The position numbers and the translations under genes were made by a program. The notes below the pieces were generated by a model that was not told the DNA's origin, did no database searches, and saw only the letters and a list, made by a program, of their open reading frames with translations. A stretch of DNA of 64,000 nucleotides from Micromussa lordhowensis (Eukaryota; Cnidaria; Anthozoa; Scleractinia; Lobophylliidae), in the NCBI GenBank assembly GCA_964020085.1, contig OZ026607.1, positions 10,326,132 to 10,390,131 on the forward strand, in the 5' to 3' direction. Below are positions 43,769-54,153 of the stretch, in pieces. How positions within the stretch are numbered: position 1 is the stretch's first letter; the number at the start of each line of letters is the position of its first letter.

Positions 43769-46700
43769 ATGGATTTTAAAGTTAAAATTAAACCCAAAAT
43801 TAAATACAAAAAGATATCTGCCAACACAATACCAACACCATCTGATTGGTATTGTAATATATGCAAGAAAAAATATGCAAAAGGGGGAAAATATCAGCAT
43901 TTAAAGACAGATTTTCATAAGCTTAATGTAGCAAAAAAAGGTCCGCAAGGTCAGCCACTGCCAGCCCCACCTGCCAACCCACAACCACGAAGATCTATGA
44001 ATCCAGGAGATTATGTTGAAAATCGACTAATCCGATTAATTGCAGAAAGGAGACTAAGGGACTCATTTCTTGGAGGTACTTTAATAGATGATCCGATAAG
44101 TCCCTCAGTCAATTTACCAGAACCATTAAGACCTACTGAATATAGACCAGCTGCCCCAGTACCAAAACCACGTACAAAAAATCTAAAAAAACCAGTGCCT
44201 TTCCCGAGGCTAAGAATAATAAGACCTATAAAACCTGTACCTACAAGACTTCAAAAAAAGGTTAAAAATGTGATTGATCAAATCGCTCCATATTATCAGC
44301 CTGAAACTATAAGAGAATTCAGAAGAAATTTGAAATTTATCCCTAAAGACATCACTATTACTGAGCGATCCAATGCATTAAGAGGTAATGTTAAATCTTA
44401 TGATGTACAAATTGTCAATAGAAATGACCCATCAATACAGTTAAGTAGGACTAAAAATGCAATATTTGATCTTTTAATGCGATCATTATCAGATAGAAGG
44501 GGTTTTAAATACAATACTACACTAAGGGTACGATTATCAAAGCGTAAAGAGGGTACGATAATTTACCGAGAACCTTATTTTAACGCTGGCCCTTTTACGG
44601 TGACCAATAGACTAGATATAGAAGCGAGTATCGATAATGCTATTGAAAGAATTTTAGAGTTAATAGCTGTTTGGCTCTCTGAAGGTTCTGGTTGGGTATT
44701 TGAATCGGTAGAATTACATATCATTAATATTGTCTCTTACTTTCCATTAAGAGGAACATCATATATTCAGCTTCCAATGGAATTACGTCACCCTATGAAG
44801 GGTTTAATAAATCCTAAAAATGAGGATAATCAATGTTTCCTATGGTGTCACATAAGGCATCTAAATCCTCAGGAAAAAGACCCACAGAGAATTAAATTTT
44901 CTGATAGAGAATATGTCAAACGGTTGGATTACACTGGTGTCACTTTTCCTGTCACTATCTCTGATATGAAGCGGATTGAAGATCAAAATAAGATTAATAT
45001 AAGTGTATTTGGTTGGGTAACGGCAGGCAAGGCAGGTAAAGGCAAGGCAGGTAAAGGTGAGGCATATCCTATCAGAATATCAGAAACTAATTTTACAGAC
45101 CATATGGAATTACTATGGATTTCAGAAGGTAAAAAGAGTCACTATGTGCTTATCAAGAATTTCAATAGATTCATGAGTTCGTTCACTAAATATCATGGTA
45201 GGAAATATTTTTGTTTGCGTTGTCTCCATTGTTGCTCTTCTGAGAGAACATACAAAATTCATAGAGAGGATTGCCTGCTCCTTAATGGAACCCAAGCAAT
45301 CAAAATGCCTCCAGGGGGATCAAAAATTAATTTCCAAAATCATAAGAAAATGTTACCTGTGCCTTTTGTCATTTACGCTGATTTTGAAGCCATTACGGAG
45401 CGAATAAATAGTTGTCAACCATCTGATGATAAATCTTACACAAGTACTTATCAGAGTCATAAGGCCTGTGGTTACGGCTATAAATTAGTCTGTAGATATG
45501 ATGAGAATTATTCAAAGCCAGAAAAGATTTACCGTGGAGAAGATGCTATAGAAAAGTTTATCAGGGAGATGCTATCTGAAGTCTCCCATTGTCAAATAAT
45601 GGTGAGAGAAGAGTTCAAGAAACCATTAGTTATGACAGACCAAAATGAGAAAGATTATCAAAATGCTACTAAATGTCATATTTGTTCCAGAAAATTCAAG
45701 TTTGTAGATGGAGTCATTAATGGAGGCCGTGATGGGGCTAAATTGAAAGTCAGAGATCATTGCCATATAACAGGTCAATATCGTGGTGCTGCTCATAGTG
45801 ATTGTAATCTAAAATGGGCTATCAGTGCAGATAATTTAAACATTCCTGTGATCTTTCATAATCTTAAAGGTTATGATTGTCATTTTATCATGCAAAAGAT
45901 TGGTCATTTAGTAAGGCAAGATGTTAATATTGATGTATCCGTCATAGCAATTAATTTTGAGAAATACATTGGTTTTAATATTGGCAAACATTTGACTTTC
46001 ATTGACAGTTTTTCATTTATGAGTCAGAGTTTAGACCGTTTGAGTAATAATTTAAATGATGATGCATTCTTCCATACAAGAGGTGCTTTTCCAAATGATG
46101 AAGAATTCAGATTAATCAAGAGAAAAGGTGTTTACCCCTATGATTACATGGATTCATTCGAGCGATTCAGTAAGAAGTCTTTACCAAGGCGAGAAGATTT
46201 TTATAGTATTTTGAATGATGTGAATATTTCAGAGAGTGACTACTCACACGCAAAGAGGGTCTGAAACGCCTTCCAAATAAGAGACTTAGGTGATTATCAT
46301 GATTTATATTTGCGTACAGATGTACTACTCTTGGCTGATGTATTTGAAAATTTCAGGAGGACATGTCTCTCTTATTATGGTTTAGATCCATGCCATTATT
46401 TTTCAGCACCTGGGTTATCGTGGGATGCATTACTGAAAATGACTAGGGTCAATCTGGACTTGTTTTCAAACCTTGATATGCAATTATTCATTGAAAAAGG
46501 AATGAGAGGAGGTATTAGTACAATTACACATAGATATGCAAAGGCAAACAACAAGTATATGAAGGGTTACAATCCAGAGGAAGCGAGTAGTTATTTAATG
46601 TATTTGGATGCAAATAATCTTTATGGATGGGCTATGTCACAGTCACTACCAGTCGGAGATTTTAAATGGATAGACCCAGCTGAATATGAGGACCCTGAAG

Positions 46701-47875
46701 ATTTTATCTTAGAAAATTACACAGTTGACACAATAAAAGGTGTTATTTTAGAGGTTGATTTAGAATATCCACATGATTTGCATGATTTGCATAATGACTA
46801 TCCATTAGCACCTGAAAAGATTTTAGTCACTGATGATATGTTATCAAATTATTGTAAAAATTTAAAAGAAAGGGGTAATATTAGCAGTGGTAGAGTAAAG
46901 AAGCTAGTACCTAACCTCCTTCCTAAAGAAAAGTATGTCTTACATTACAGAAATTTAAAATTGTATTTATCACTTGGCTTGAAGTTGAAAAAGATCCATA
47001 GAGTCTTGGAATTCACACAGCGACCTTGGATGAAAAAATACATTGATTTTAATACTGAAAAGAGAAAAATGGCTAAAAATAGTTTTGAAAAAGACTTCTT
47101 TAAATTAATGAATAATTCAGTGTTTGGTAAAACCATGGAAAACCTAAGAAAAAGATCTAATATCAAATTAGAAACTGATCCTGATCATTTATTGAAGCTT
47201 ACAAGGCAACCAATGTACGTTTCTAGTAAAATATTTGATGAAAATTTAGTAGGAGTACAAATGAAAAAGGAGAGACTAACCTTAGATAAACCATCTTATG
47301 TTGGTTTTAGTATCTTAGAGTTAAGTAAAACACTAATGTATGATTTCCATTATAACTATATCAGAAAAAAATACCCAGATGTGAAGTTACTTTTTACTGA
47401 TACCGACTCTTTAGTTTACCATATAAAAACAGAAGATGTTTACGAAGATTTATTTGCTGATAGACATCTATTTGACAATAGTGACTATCCTGAATCTTCT
47501 AAGTTCCATTTTGCTGAAAATAAAAAAGTAATTGGTAAATTCAAAGATGAAGCGTCAGGTGACCCGATCACAGAATTTGTTGGTCTAAAAAGTAAAATGT
47601 ATTCTTACAAGACAGAAAACAAAGAAAACAAGACTGCTAAGGGTGTGAAAAAGAATGTCATCAAGAGTGAATTATCTCTCTCTGATTATCATGATACCTT
47701 ATTCAATTGTACTACCATGAGGCATAAGATGAGAACTATAAGGTCAGAGTATCATCAAATATCAAGTTACCAAATTAATAAAGTATCATTATCACCTTTT
47801 GATGATAAAAGATATATTTTAGATGATGGCATCTCCAGTTATGCGTATGGGCAACATAAAATAAAAAAATATTAG
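43769..47875 (+). pseudogene. Protein-primed DNA polymerase B with zinc finger and HNH insert
   Basis: The first 831 codons hold, in order, a CCHH finger (Cys29, Cys32, His44, His50), a Pro-rich linker, an N-terminal domain, a second zinc finger (near 45205-45270), exonuclease motif I (DFE at 538-540), an endonuclease VII-like HNH insert (CHIC at 636-639, DHCH at 663-666) and exonuclease motif II (FHNLKGYD at 696-703). A TGA at 46262-46264 interrupts the same frame, which then continues to 47875 with motif A (YLDANNLYGW, Asp at 46607), motif B (NNSVFGK near 47110) and motif C (DTD at 47399-47407). This is the polymerase of Polintons and adintoviruses, which replicate linear DNA from a terminal protein. 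The single stop makes it nonfunctional unless it is read through. Confidence 0.9.
46262..46264 (+). other. In-frame TGA in the polymerase gene
   Basis: The stop lies between the exonuclease and palm regions. The reading frame on both sides is the same and uninterrupted, so one substitution at this codon explains the break. Confidence 0.85.
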
Positions 47876-47884
47876 ATTATATAT

Positions 47885-48031
47885 ATGCCAATTCCAAATT
47901 ATAAAAAATTCTTGTCGGACGACCCTCTTGCTGATACTGATAGTAGCGATAGTGATTATGACCCTAATTCAGATGAGGAATCGACGAGCAGCGAAGAAGA
48001 AATAAATATATCTCTCTCCACTGTACTTTAA
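47885..48031 (+). CDS. 48-residue acidic peptide
   Basis: A short ORF starts at an ATG right after ATTAGATTATAT and ends at TAA 48029-48031. About a third of its residues are Asp or Glu and another quarter Ser, mostly in DTDSSDSDYDPNSDEESTSS. It is in the same orientation between the polymerase and VLTF3-like genes. Its own promoter-like block and clean spacing argue for a real gene. The family is unknown. Confidence 0.45.
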   Translation: MPIPNYKKFLSDDPLADTDSSDSDYDPNSDEESTSSEEEINISLSTVL

Positions 48032-48058
48032 AGAATAAGCTAACTATATATTATAATT

Positions 48059-49099
48059 ATGAATAAAGAAACTATTGGCAATCTACATCGTAAAAAACTT
48101 TCAGAAATTGTTCTGAAAGAAAAAAAAATACCAGATATAAAAAGAAAAATTGTAAATTTATCCAACAAAAAAGATTATTCTAGAATTGATCAAATTGAAC
48201 AAATAAGGTTAGAAAATGAAATAAATGATATCAAAAATCTTCGTACTAGTTATTTATTAAAGAATGCTATTTTACTTTTTTTACATACAGAAAATCAAGC
48301 AAAAAATATAAACAAAAATTTTGTTTATGGTGTTGATATCTTAAAGAATAAGAATTATGATAAGATTGATCATAATTCTTATTATAAAAGGTATAAATAT
48401 AATATCTTTCCTGATGAACTCCAATACAGTGAAAATAATATAAATGAAGATAACTATTGTTATACATGTGAAAAATTTAAAGTATTTATCATCGATGAAG
48501 CAATAAGTACTTGTCTAAGTTGCGGAATAAGCATTAATGTCTCAACAAATCCAGAAAAACCATCTATAAAACCTGCAGAAAATGATTACAAAAGATATAC
48601 TCATTTTTGTGACTGTTTGGCCAATATCCAAGGCAAAGAAAGTTTTAAAGTGTCAGAAGAGGTTATTAATACCATTATCAGATAAATCGTTCATGAAAAA
48701 ATGGAAAATTCTTTGGAAAAGTTAACAGAAGCAGATATTAAAAGATATCTTAAAAAACATCGTAAATTACATTATTATAATCATACCACACAAATTTTGT
48801 ATCGAATAACAAAAATACCTCCATTACAAATGACTCCTATAATGGAAGAAAAAATGAAGATGAGGTTTTTACAAATTCAAGAGCCATTTGAAATTTTTAA
48901 AGGTAAAAATAGAAGCAATTTCTTTTCCTATTCATATATCATCTATAAATTTTGTCAAATACTTGGATATAATGAATTTTTACCAAAGCTAAAATTGTAT
49001 AAAGATCGTTTAAAACTCTATGAACATGATAAAATTTGGAATAAAATCTGTGAACATCTAGGTGGTGAGAGCGCTGGTTGGAAATTTATCAAGTCTTAA
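48059..49099 (+). pseudogene. Poxvirus late transcription factor 3 (VLTF3)-like gene
   Basis: Codons 1-208 give a basic helical N-terminal region and a zinc ribbon (CYTC at 134-137, CLSC at 152-155), then YKRYTHFCDCLANIQGKESF, a signature of the family. The frame stops at TAA 48683-48685 and continues in the same frame from 48701 to 49099 with a LTEADIKRYLKKHRKLHYY helix, a R.NFFSYSYIIYKFC segment and the closing GWKFIKS. VLTF3-like proteins drive late gene transcription in large DNA viruses. One stop splits the gene; two separate ORFs are possible but the family is normally one chain. Confidence 0.78.
48683..48685 (+). other. In-frame TAA splitting the VLTF3-like gene
   Basis: Both sides of the stop are in the same frame and both match different halves of the family. 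An ATG at 48701 could in principle restart translation. Confidence 0.7.
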
Positions 49100-49310
49100 A
49101 AATTACGCATCGTGAGAACAGTCTAAATTTTACTATATCCTACACTATCCAACACATTTTAGGCATTTTTTAGCGTAAAATAGTATGTTTAATTTTTACG
49201 ATATCTACGCTACTTACGCTACCTACGCATAACTACGCTGTTTTAGTGTGAGATATCATATAATTTTGACTCAGAGATTTTACGCTAACTACGCTAACTA
49301 CGCTGGTCCG
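49100..49310. repeat. Right flank of the provirus with TACGCTAAC-type short repeats
   Basis: After the last provirus ORF there is AT-rich sequence and then clustered 9-bp words TACGCTACT, TACGCTACC, TACGCATAAC, TACGCTAAC (49207-49236 and 49282-49303). A region like this could be the inner part of a terminal repeat, but with the left end lost I cannot test that. Confidence 0.45.
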
Positions 49311-49319
49311 CCAAAATTC

Positions 49320-49893
49320 CTAATTACTTAACTACTAAATAGATGTTTGCTTTCTGATTTTTAAGGTATGAGAATATACTCCTCCTCTTGATTTGATCTC
49401 TGATTCCACGAACATTCAATGATAAGACGTCAAATTTGGACAGACAACTCGTACTCATATTACTCAATAGAAAAGAAAAGAATTACCGAATTAAATTACG
49501 AACGAAAAGATACACAAAAACTCACTAAAGTATAAACAAACACACACAGCAACACAAGAGAGAACAACTTAACCTTTTGGCAGGTAGGGAAAAGAGATAA
49601 GTCGCAAGTTCCAAACAGACAGAGTCCGTCCACTCTCCCAAAATACTTCTTAGCAGGCTACAGATTCTCGAGGTCCTCTAATTCCATGATTTTAATGGGT
49701 CGCCCGTCCGGCGAAGTCTTCACGTAAATTGTTCCGTCCATTGACCATGCACTTAATAGTTCACCATTTCTACGTTTCTCGTTAGCTTTAGACATGATGC
49801 GGCGACGGTAGGAAGTTAAATTTTCGTTGATGAAGATCCGTGTCGATTGTACTCTCGTTGCGTAGGAGGAGTCGGGGAAGACGTCGGCCATTT
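49320..49893 (-). pseudogene. L1-like LINE fragment: ORF1 end and ORF2 start
   Basis: The minus-strand ORF 49891-49658 (78 residues) reads VQSTRIFINENLTSYRRRIM and then a WSMDGTIYVKTSPDGRPIKI strand pair, the usual C-terminal domain of LINE ORF1. After about 200 bases a second frame starts at about 49459 with FDVLSLNVRGIRDQIKRRS, the opening of an APE-type endonuclease, and is lost near 49320 next to the provirus. The endonuclease is thus truncated at the boundary. Confidence 0.65.
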
Positions 49894-50119
49894 TAACTTA
49901 TTTAAGTTTTGTTCTTGCTCTATAGAGATTCGTCTTGACGTTGTGACTAATAAATTTTGCAATTATTGCTTTGTTGCCTTGAGTATGTGTCTGGTATTCT
50001 TGGTTAAGTCATTTGCCCAAATTGTGTATGCAATATAGTTTTTGGGGGAAAGCAAGTGTGTTGAATCTCGACTTGTTTTCTGTGGTTTGGCCTTTTCTTT
50101 GAATTGACAGTGTTCTTTA

Positions 50120-52262
50120 ACGTCTTCCTTGCCTTGCTCTACCGTATTGTTCGCAATGTGTGAGACGTGTTTCTCGAGCCTTTAACTCAATTGCTCTGCG
50201 GTTTTTAATGGCCGAAACTCTTGAAGAAACACCGAACAAACGGAAAAGAGTGTCTTCGTCAGATGAATCTTCGATATCGAACACTTCTCCAGAAAGCAAA
50301 AAATCGAGAAGCGGTGAGCACGCTGCTTGTTTCCAAGACGTTATATTATATACCTTGAATATGACCGAAGACTTTGGCGACATACTTCGAAACATTTTAA
50401 AGAAGCTAGACAAATTGGACAGTAGTGAAAAATCAATGAACGATTTTCAAGTGACGCTACTGACCTCGTCACGTCTTGTAAAATCTTTCATGCACCTGAA
50501 ACCGATCACTCCGCGATTTCGTTGAACATCCAAGCCAAAATTAAGCAACAAAACAGGACCCCTGGTTTCTGGAAGTTTAATAATTCACTACTCAAGAGAT
50601 GAAGCCTATGTCAATGAACTACGTAAGAACATAAACTCTTATAGAGCCAAATATGAAAGCATTGATGATAAAGGCTTGAAATGGGACCTTCAGTAAAATG
50701 GAAATAAGAGGTTTTCACAGTTAAGTACGCCAAATCGAAAGCCAAGAGATGCAAAAACGATGAAGTGACACTTCAAAACAAAGTAAATGAGCTTCAACTA
50801 AAACTGGAAAGTAACCCAAATAACAGCCAGTACCTAAACGATCTGTAGGCGGCAAAATTACGCCTGCAAAAAATTATACACTTTAAGACAAAAGGTGCAA
50901 TCCTCAGAAGCAAAGTAAGATGGTACGATGAAGGTGAACGTACCACTAGATATTTTTTCAACCTTGAAAACCGATGTCAATCCAAATAGAATATTGAAAA
51001 ACTGAAAACAAACGATAACACTTTTATTTACGATCAATTTGTAATTCTAGATAGACAAAAACAGTTCTCCGAATCAATTTACCAATCCAGTGAATACGAC
51101 AATAACAACTCTCAAGAGCCCGTTTTCCTCAAAGCCGAAAATATAACCCCATTATCTCTCGACGACCAAAAACTATGTGATGGTCCCATCACAGAAGCTG
51201 AATGTCTAAACGCAATCAATAGATTTAAAAAAGATCAAACACCAGGAACCGACGGTTTTTCTGCGGAATTCTATAAATTTTTATGGCCCGAACTGCGAGC
51301 CGAAATGATCAAGGTTTCATTTCGCCTTTCAAACCGGATCACTCTCGATCAGTCAACGCCGAGGAGTTATTTCTCTCATTCCCAAAAAAGACAAAAACAA
51401 ATCACTATTAGACCATTTGCGTCTGATTTCTTTATTCAATGTAGACTATAAAATACTCACCAAAATCATTGCATAAAGAATTGAAAAAGAGTCTTGCCCA
51501 GAATTATCAGTCCTAACCAAAGAGGTTATGTAAAAGGTCGCTTTATAGGTGAGAACATAAGACTGATTCAAGATGTCATGTTTCTCACAAAAAAACGCGA
51601 GCATACCCAGAATCGCGATATTTTAGATTACCGCAAAGCCTTTGACAGAATTGAATGGAATTACTTATTATCCGCACTCAGACGTTTTAATTCTGGACCC
51701 GATATTCAAAGAAGGATAGACGTTATTTATCACAATGTATCTAGCTGTGTCCTGAATAATGGTCACGCTTCACCTTTTTTCCAACTCCATCGAGGCGTTA
51801 GGCAAGGATGCCCTCTGTCCGGTCTTCTTTTCGTGATCGGTATTGAACTCCTCGCAAGGGCTTTGCAAAACGATAACTCTATCAAAGGCGTTAACATTAA
51901 TAAAAAAGAAATAAAACTCTCGCAATTCGCAGACGACACAACAGTGCTTGTAAACGACCAAGACTCTGTGTCTAATCTGTTAAAACTGTTACGTAAATTT
52001 AAACATGCATCCGGTTTGGAAATCAATACAACCAAAACAGAAGCAATGTGGTTGGGTGCCATGTTTTGCTCGCAAACAGCAATGTCCCGGATGTACTTGA
52101 AATTTCATCGAGCGGGAAAGTATCGTTTCAACAGTACAACATACTTTTTTCTAAGTCTTTAGCCACATCAATGTTCAGGCCAAATAACGCAACCAGCAGC
52201 TACAAATGTCTAGTCCGTTGCACGTCTAAGCCCCGAATTGATTTGGCTAAAGCTCTTTGCTG
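50120..52262 (+). pseudogene. L1-like LINE with internal deletion
   Basis: An ORF1 N-terminal piece (from 50208, with a TPNKRKRVSSSDES basic/Ser lead and a coiled coil, to about 50440) is followed, after loss of the rest of ORF1 and the endonuclease, by ORF2 linker and RT. Visible parts are WYDEGERTTRYFFNLE near 50920, QTPGTDGFSAEFYKFLWPEL near 51240, QRGYVKGRFIGENIRLI near 51510, GVRQGCPLSGLLF near 51800 and FADDT with its Asp pair at 51932-51937. At least four frameshifts or stops are present. It ends in non-coding sequence near 52262. Confidence 0.75.
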
Positions 52263-52877
52263 AAGCAAGCACAACATTATCGCCAAGCCCATGCACAGTG
52301 CAAACACGGGTTTACACATCTCAGGGCCGTTTCATGTACGATAATGGACGACGCCTGCTAGCAAATCGTTAGACTTGCACCTTCATTGGACTTAATGATG
52401 TCCTCGGGCAGACTTCCTTTAGACAGCAGTTACAGAACGCTAATCGGTCGGCTCCTGCTCAGAGTCACCGCTTTACCGGGGTCAGCTTTGATTTAACCAA
52501 AGTATATATTACCTTGTTATATATTACGAAACTTGTTTGGAATACTGATTCTGCTCGTAAAATTGCCGGCGTATTCTAACGGTAGGAAACACTCAGAAAG
52601 AGCTATGGCGTTTTCTGCTCAAAATCTTGTTCAGGCAAGCAAATTCTGCTCCGGAATCCTGCTCGAGATAAGTGACCGATCCCAGCTCAGCTACATCTTG
52701 CATCGATAAATTGTAAACACTCATTGACCTTCGCAGTGAGTCGACCAACTGTAAGCAAATCTTGCTTTGCACAGTACCGCTTGGTAGCCGTGATAGCGAT
52801 CTCTTCTGGTTTAATAAATTTGCAATTAAAAGCAACAGTTACGAACGATACTCAGAACTTTCAGTTAGTCTTGAAGT
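52263..52877. other. No gene seen
   Basis: Mixed sequence without long open frames or clear repeats. It may include decayed LINE 3' sequence. Confidence 0.4.
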
Positions 52878-52905
52878 CGGCAGGTACAAAACACAGGTCA
52901 CAGGT

Positions 52906-52936
<31 letters not shown>

Positions 52937-53005
52937 CCTATACTGAAACAACCCAGAACAATGACCTGTGACCTGTGAACTGTGACCTGTGTTTTGTACC
53001 TGCCG
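52878..53005. mobile_element. 128 bp MITE with heptad-repeat arms and 9-bp duplication
   Basis: The element starts CGGCAGGTACAAAACACAGG and ends with the inverse. The arms consist of the 7-bp word CAGGTCA (five tandem copies on the left, four inverted on the right). The flanks TCTTGAAGT (52869-52877) and TTTTGAAGT (53006-53014) match in 8 of 9 bases, a likely target duplication. The design is the same as in the element at 5082-5281. Confidence 0.75.
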
Positions 53006-53299
53006 TTTTGAAGTGTATGTCTGTTTCAAAATTGCGACCGTTACCTTCTTGGTTTCTCGCTGTTTCAAATCGTTTCCGAAAAATACTCGATTTCGGCTCA
53101 AAAATGCGCAATTCTATTCGGCACAATTCTGGATGACCACAGTAATGAATAATGCTTGAGTTTCTAGCGGCACAATTTATCCAAACCTCAGGTCTATCTA
53201 TAACAAGTAGAATACAATCCCACTCTCTGATTAAGCGAGCCAGCAATTTTCATATGAGCACGTACTATACGCATCTTAATTTTTTGTCAACAACCCAAG

Positions 53300-53480
53300 G
53301 GATTTCCAGGTGGTCCAACAGGATGAGCTGCGCGCGGCTGATCCAACGGTCGCACCTGGCGGTCGTAAGTTCAAGTCTCGATATGTCATAAAAGGGGTTA
53401 TTCTCGAACGGCTTGGGTGTCGAATAACTTCTCCCCCGATCGAGATTCGAGCTCGGGCCGGGAAAAAAATCCCAAGCGGC
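53300..53480. mobile_element. SINE-like candidate with B-box-like words
   Basis: On the plus strand GTAAGTTCAAGTCTCGATA, and on the minus strand the reverse complement of GATCGAGATTCGAGCTCG, resemble tRNA B boxes. I could not find a matching A box or a target duplication. Weak call. Confidence 0.25.
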
Positions 53481-53581
53481 GCCACAGAATTTTTTGCTTG
53501 AATTAATTGATTTATTTACTTAACTACATTTTTTCCAGGCTCTTTGGTGTTTTTTTTTCCCCTCTTTTTTTCCCCTTCTAA

Positions 53582-54150
53582 GGGCCTGTTTACATGGAGG
53601 TGGGGGACCCCAGGTAGGTGAGGTAACCCGCCTAGGTGGGGTAACCCGCCTCTCCATATAATCTCTCATTTTTATTTGATCATGTTTACATGATAGGTGA
53701 GGTAACCCGCCTAGGCGGGTTCCCCGGTCTGCCAGGTAGGGTAACCCGCCTAGCCGGGGTCGCATTTTGCCATGTAAACGATTCAAGGTGGGGTAACCCG
53801 CCTAGCCGGGGTCGAGTTCATGTTACATTTGCAAGCGCGCCAAAGCGCGTAAAAATTTGAACCAGAACAATATGGCCGTTAACTGCCTCTGGCGGAGGCT
53901 TTGTATCATCAAAAGTGACTGTAAAACGCCACAGCATTGAAATGCTGCAGCGAGAGCAGAAAATAAAGATAAAATATCACTGACCGCCAAAATGCGTCGT
54001 TCGTCCGCCATTTTCAATGTTTACGTCAAGTAAAGTCACCCCGGGACCCCGGGGTTGTAAGTTTGCATGTAAACGCTGGCCATTTTTCGACCACGGCTAG
54101 GCGGGTTACCTCACCTACCTGGGGTCCCCCACCTCCATGTAAACAGGCCC
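53582..54150. mobile_element. 569 bp Harbinger-type MITE with TAA duplication
   Basis: Inverted ends start GGGCCTGTTTACATGGAGGT and match for more than 50 bp. TAA lies on both sides (53579-53581 and 54151-54153). TWA target duplications and GGGCCTGTTT-like ends fit PIF/Harbinger. Inside, the word AACCCGCCTAG with GGTGGGG is repeated several times (53625-53815), partly in both orientations. No transposase. Confidence 0.82.
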
Positions 54151-54153
54151 TAA

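Larger units (their letters stand above)
35401..49310. mobile_element. Endogenous Maverick/Polinton (adintovirus-like) provirus
   Basis: About 13.9 kb of AT-rich, densely coding DNA carries the hallmark set of the group: packaging ATPase, major and minor capsid proteins, adenain-type protease, retroviral-type integrase, protein-primed polymerase B and a phospholipase A2 module, plus a VLTF3-like factor. The phospholipase module favours an adintovirus-like assignment over a classical Polinton. Genes lie mostly on the plus strand, with two on the minus strand (ATPase and the 65-codon ORF). The left end is in the gap and the right end is not sharply defined; coding stops at 49099. Terminal inverted repeats cannot be confirmed. 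Confidence 0.88.
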
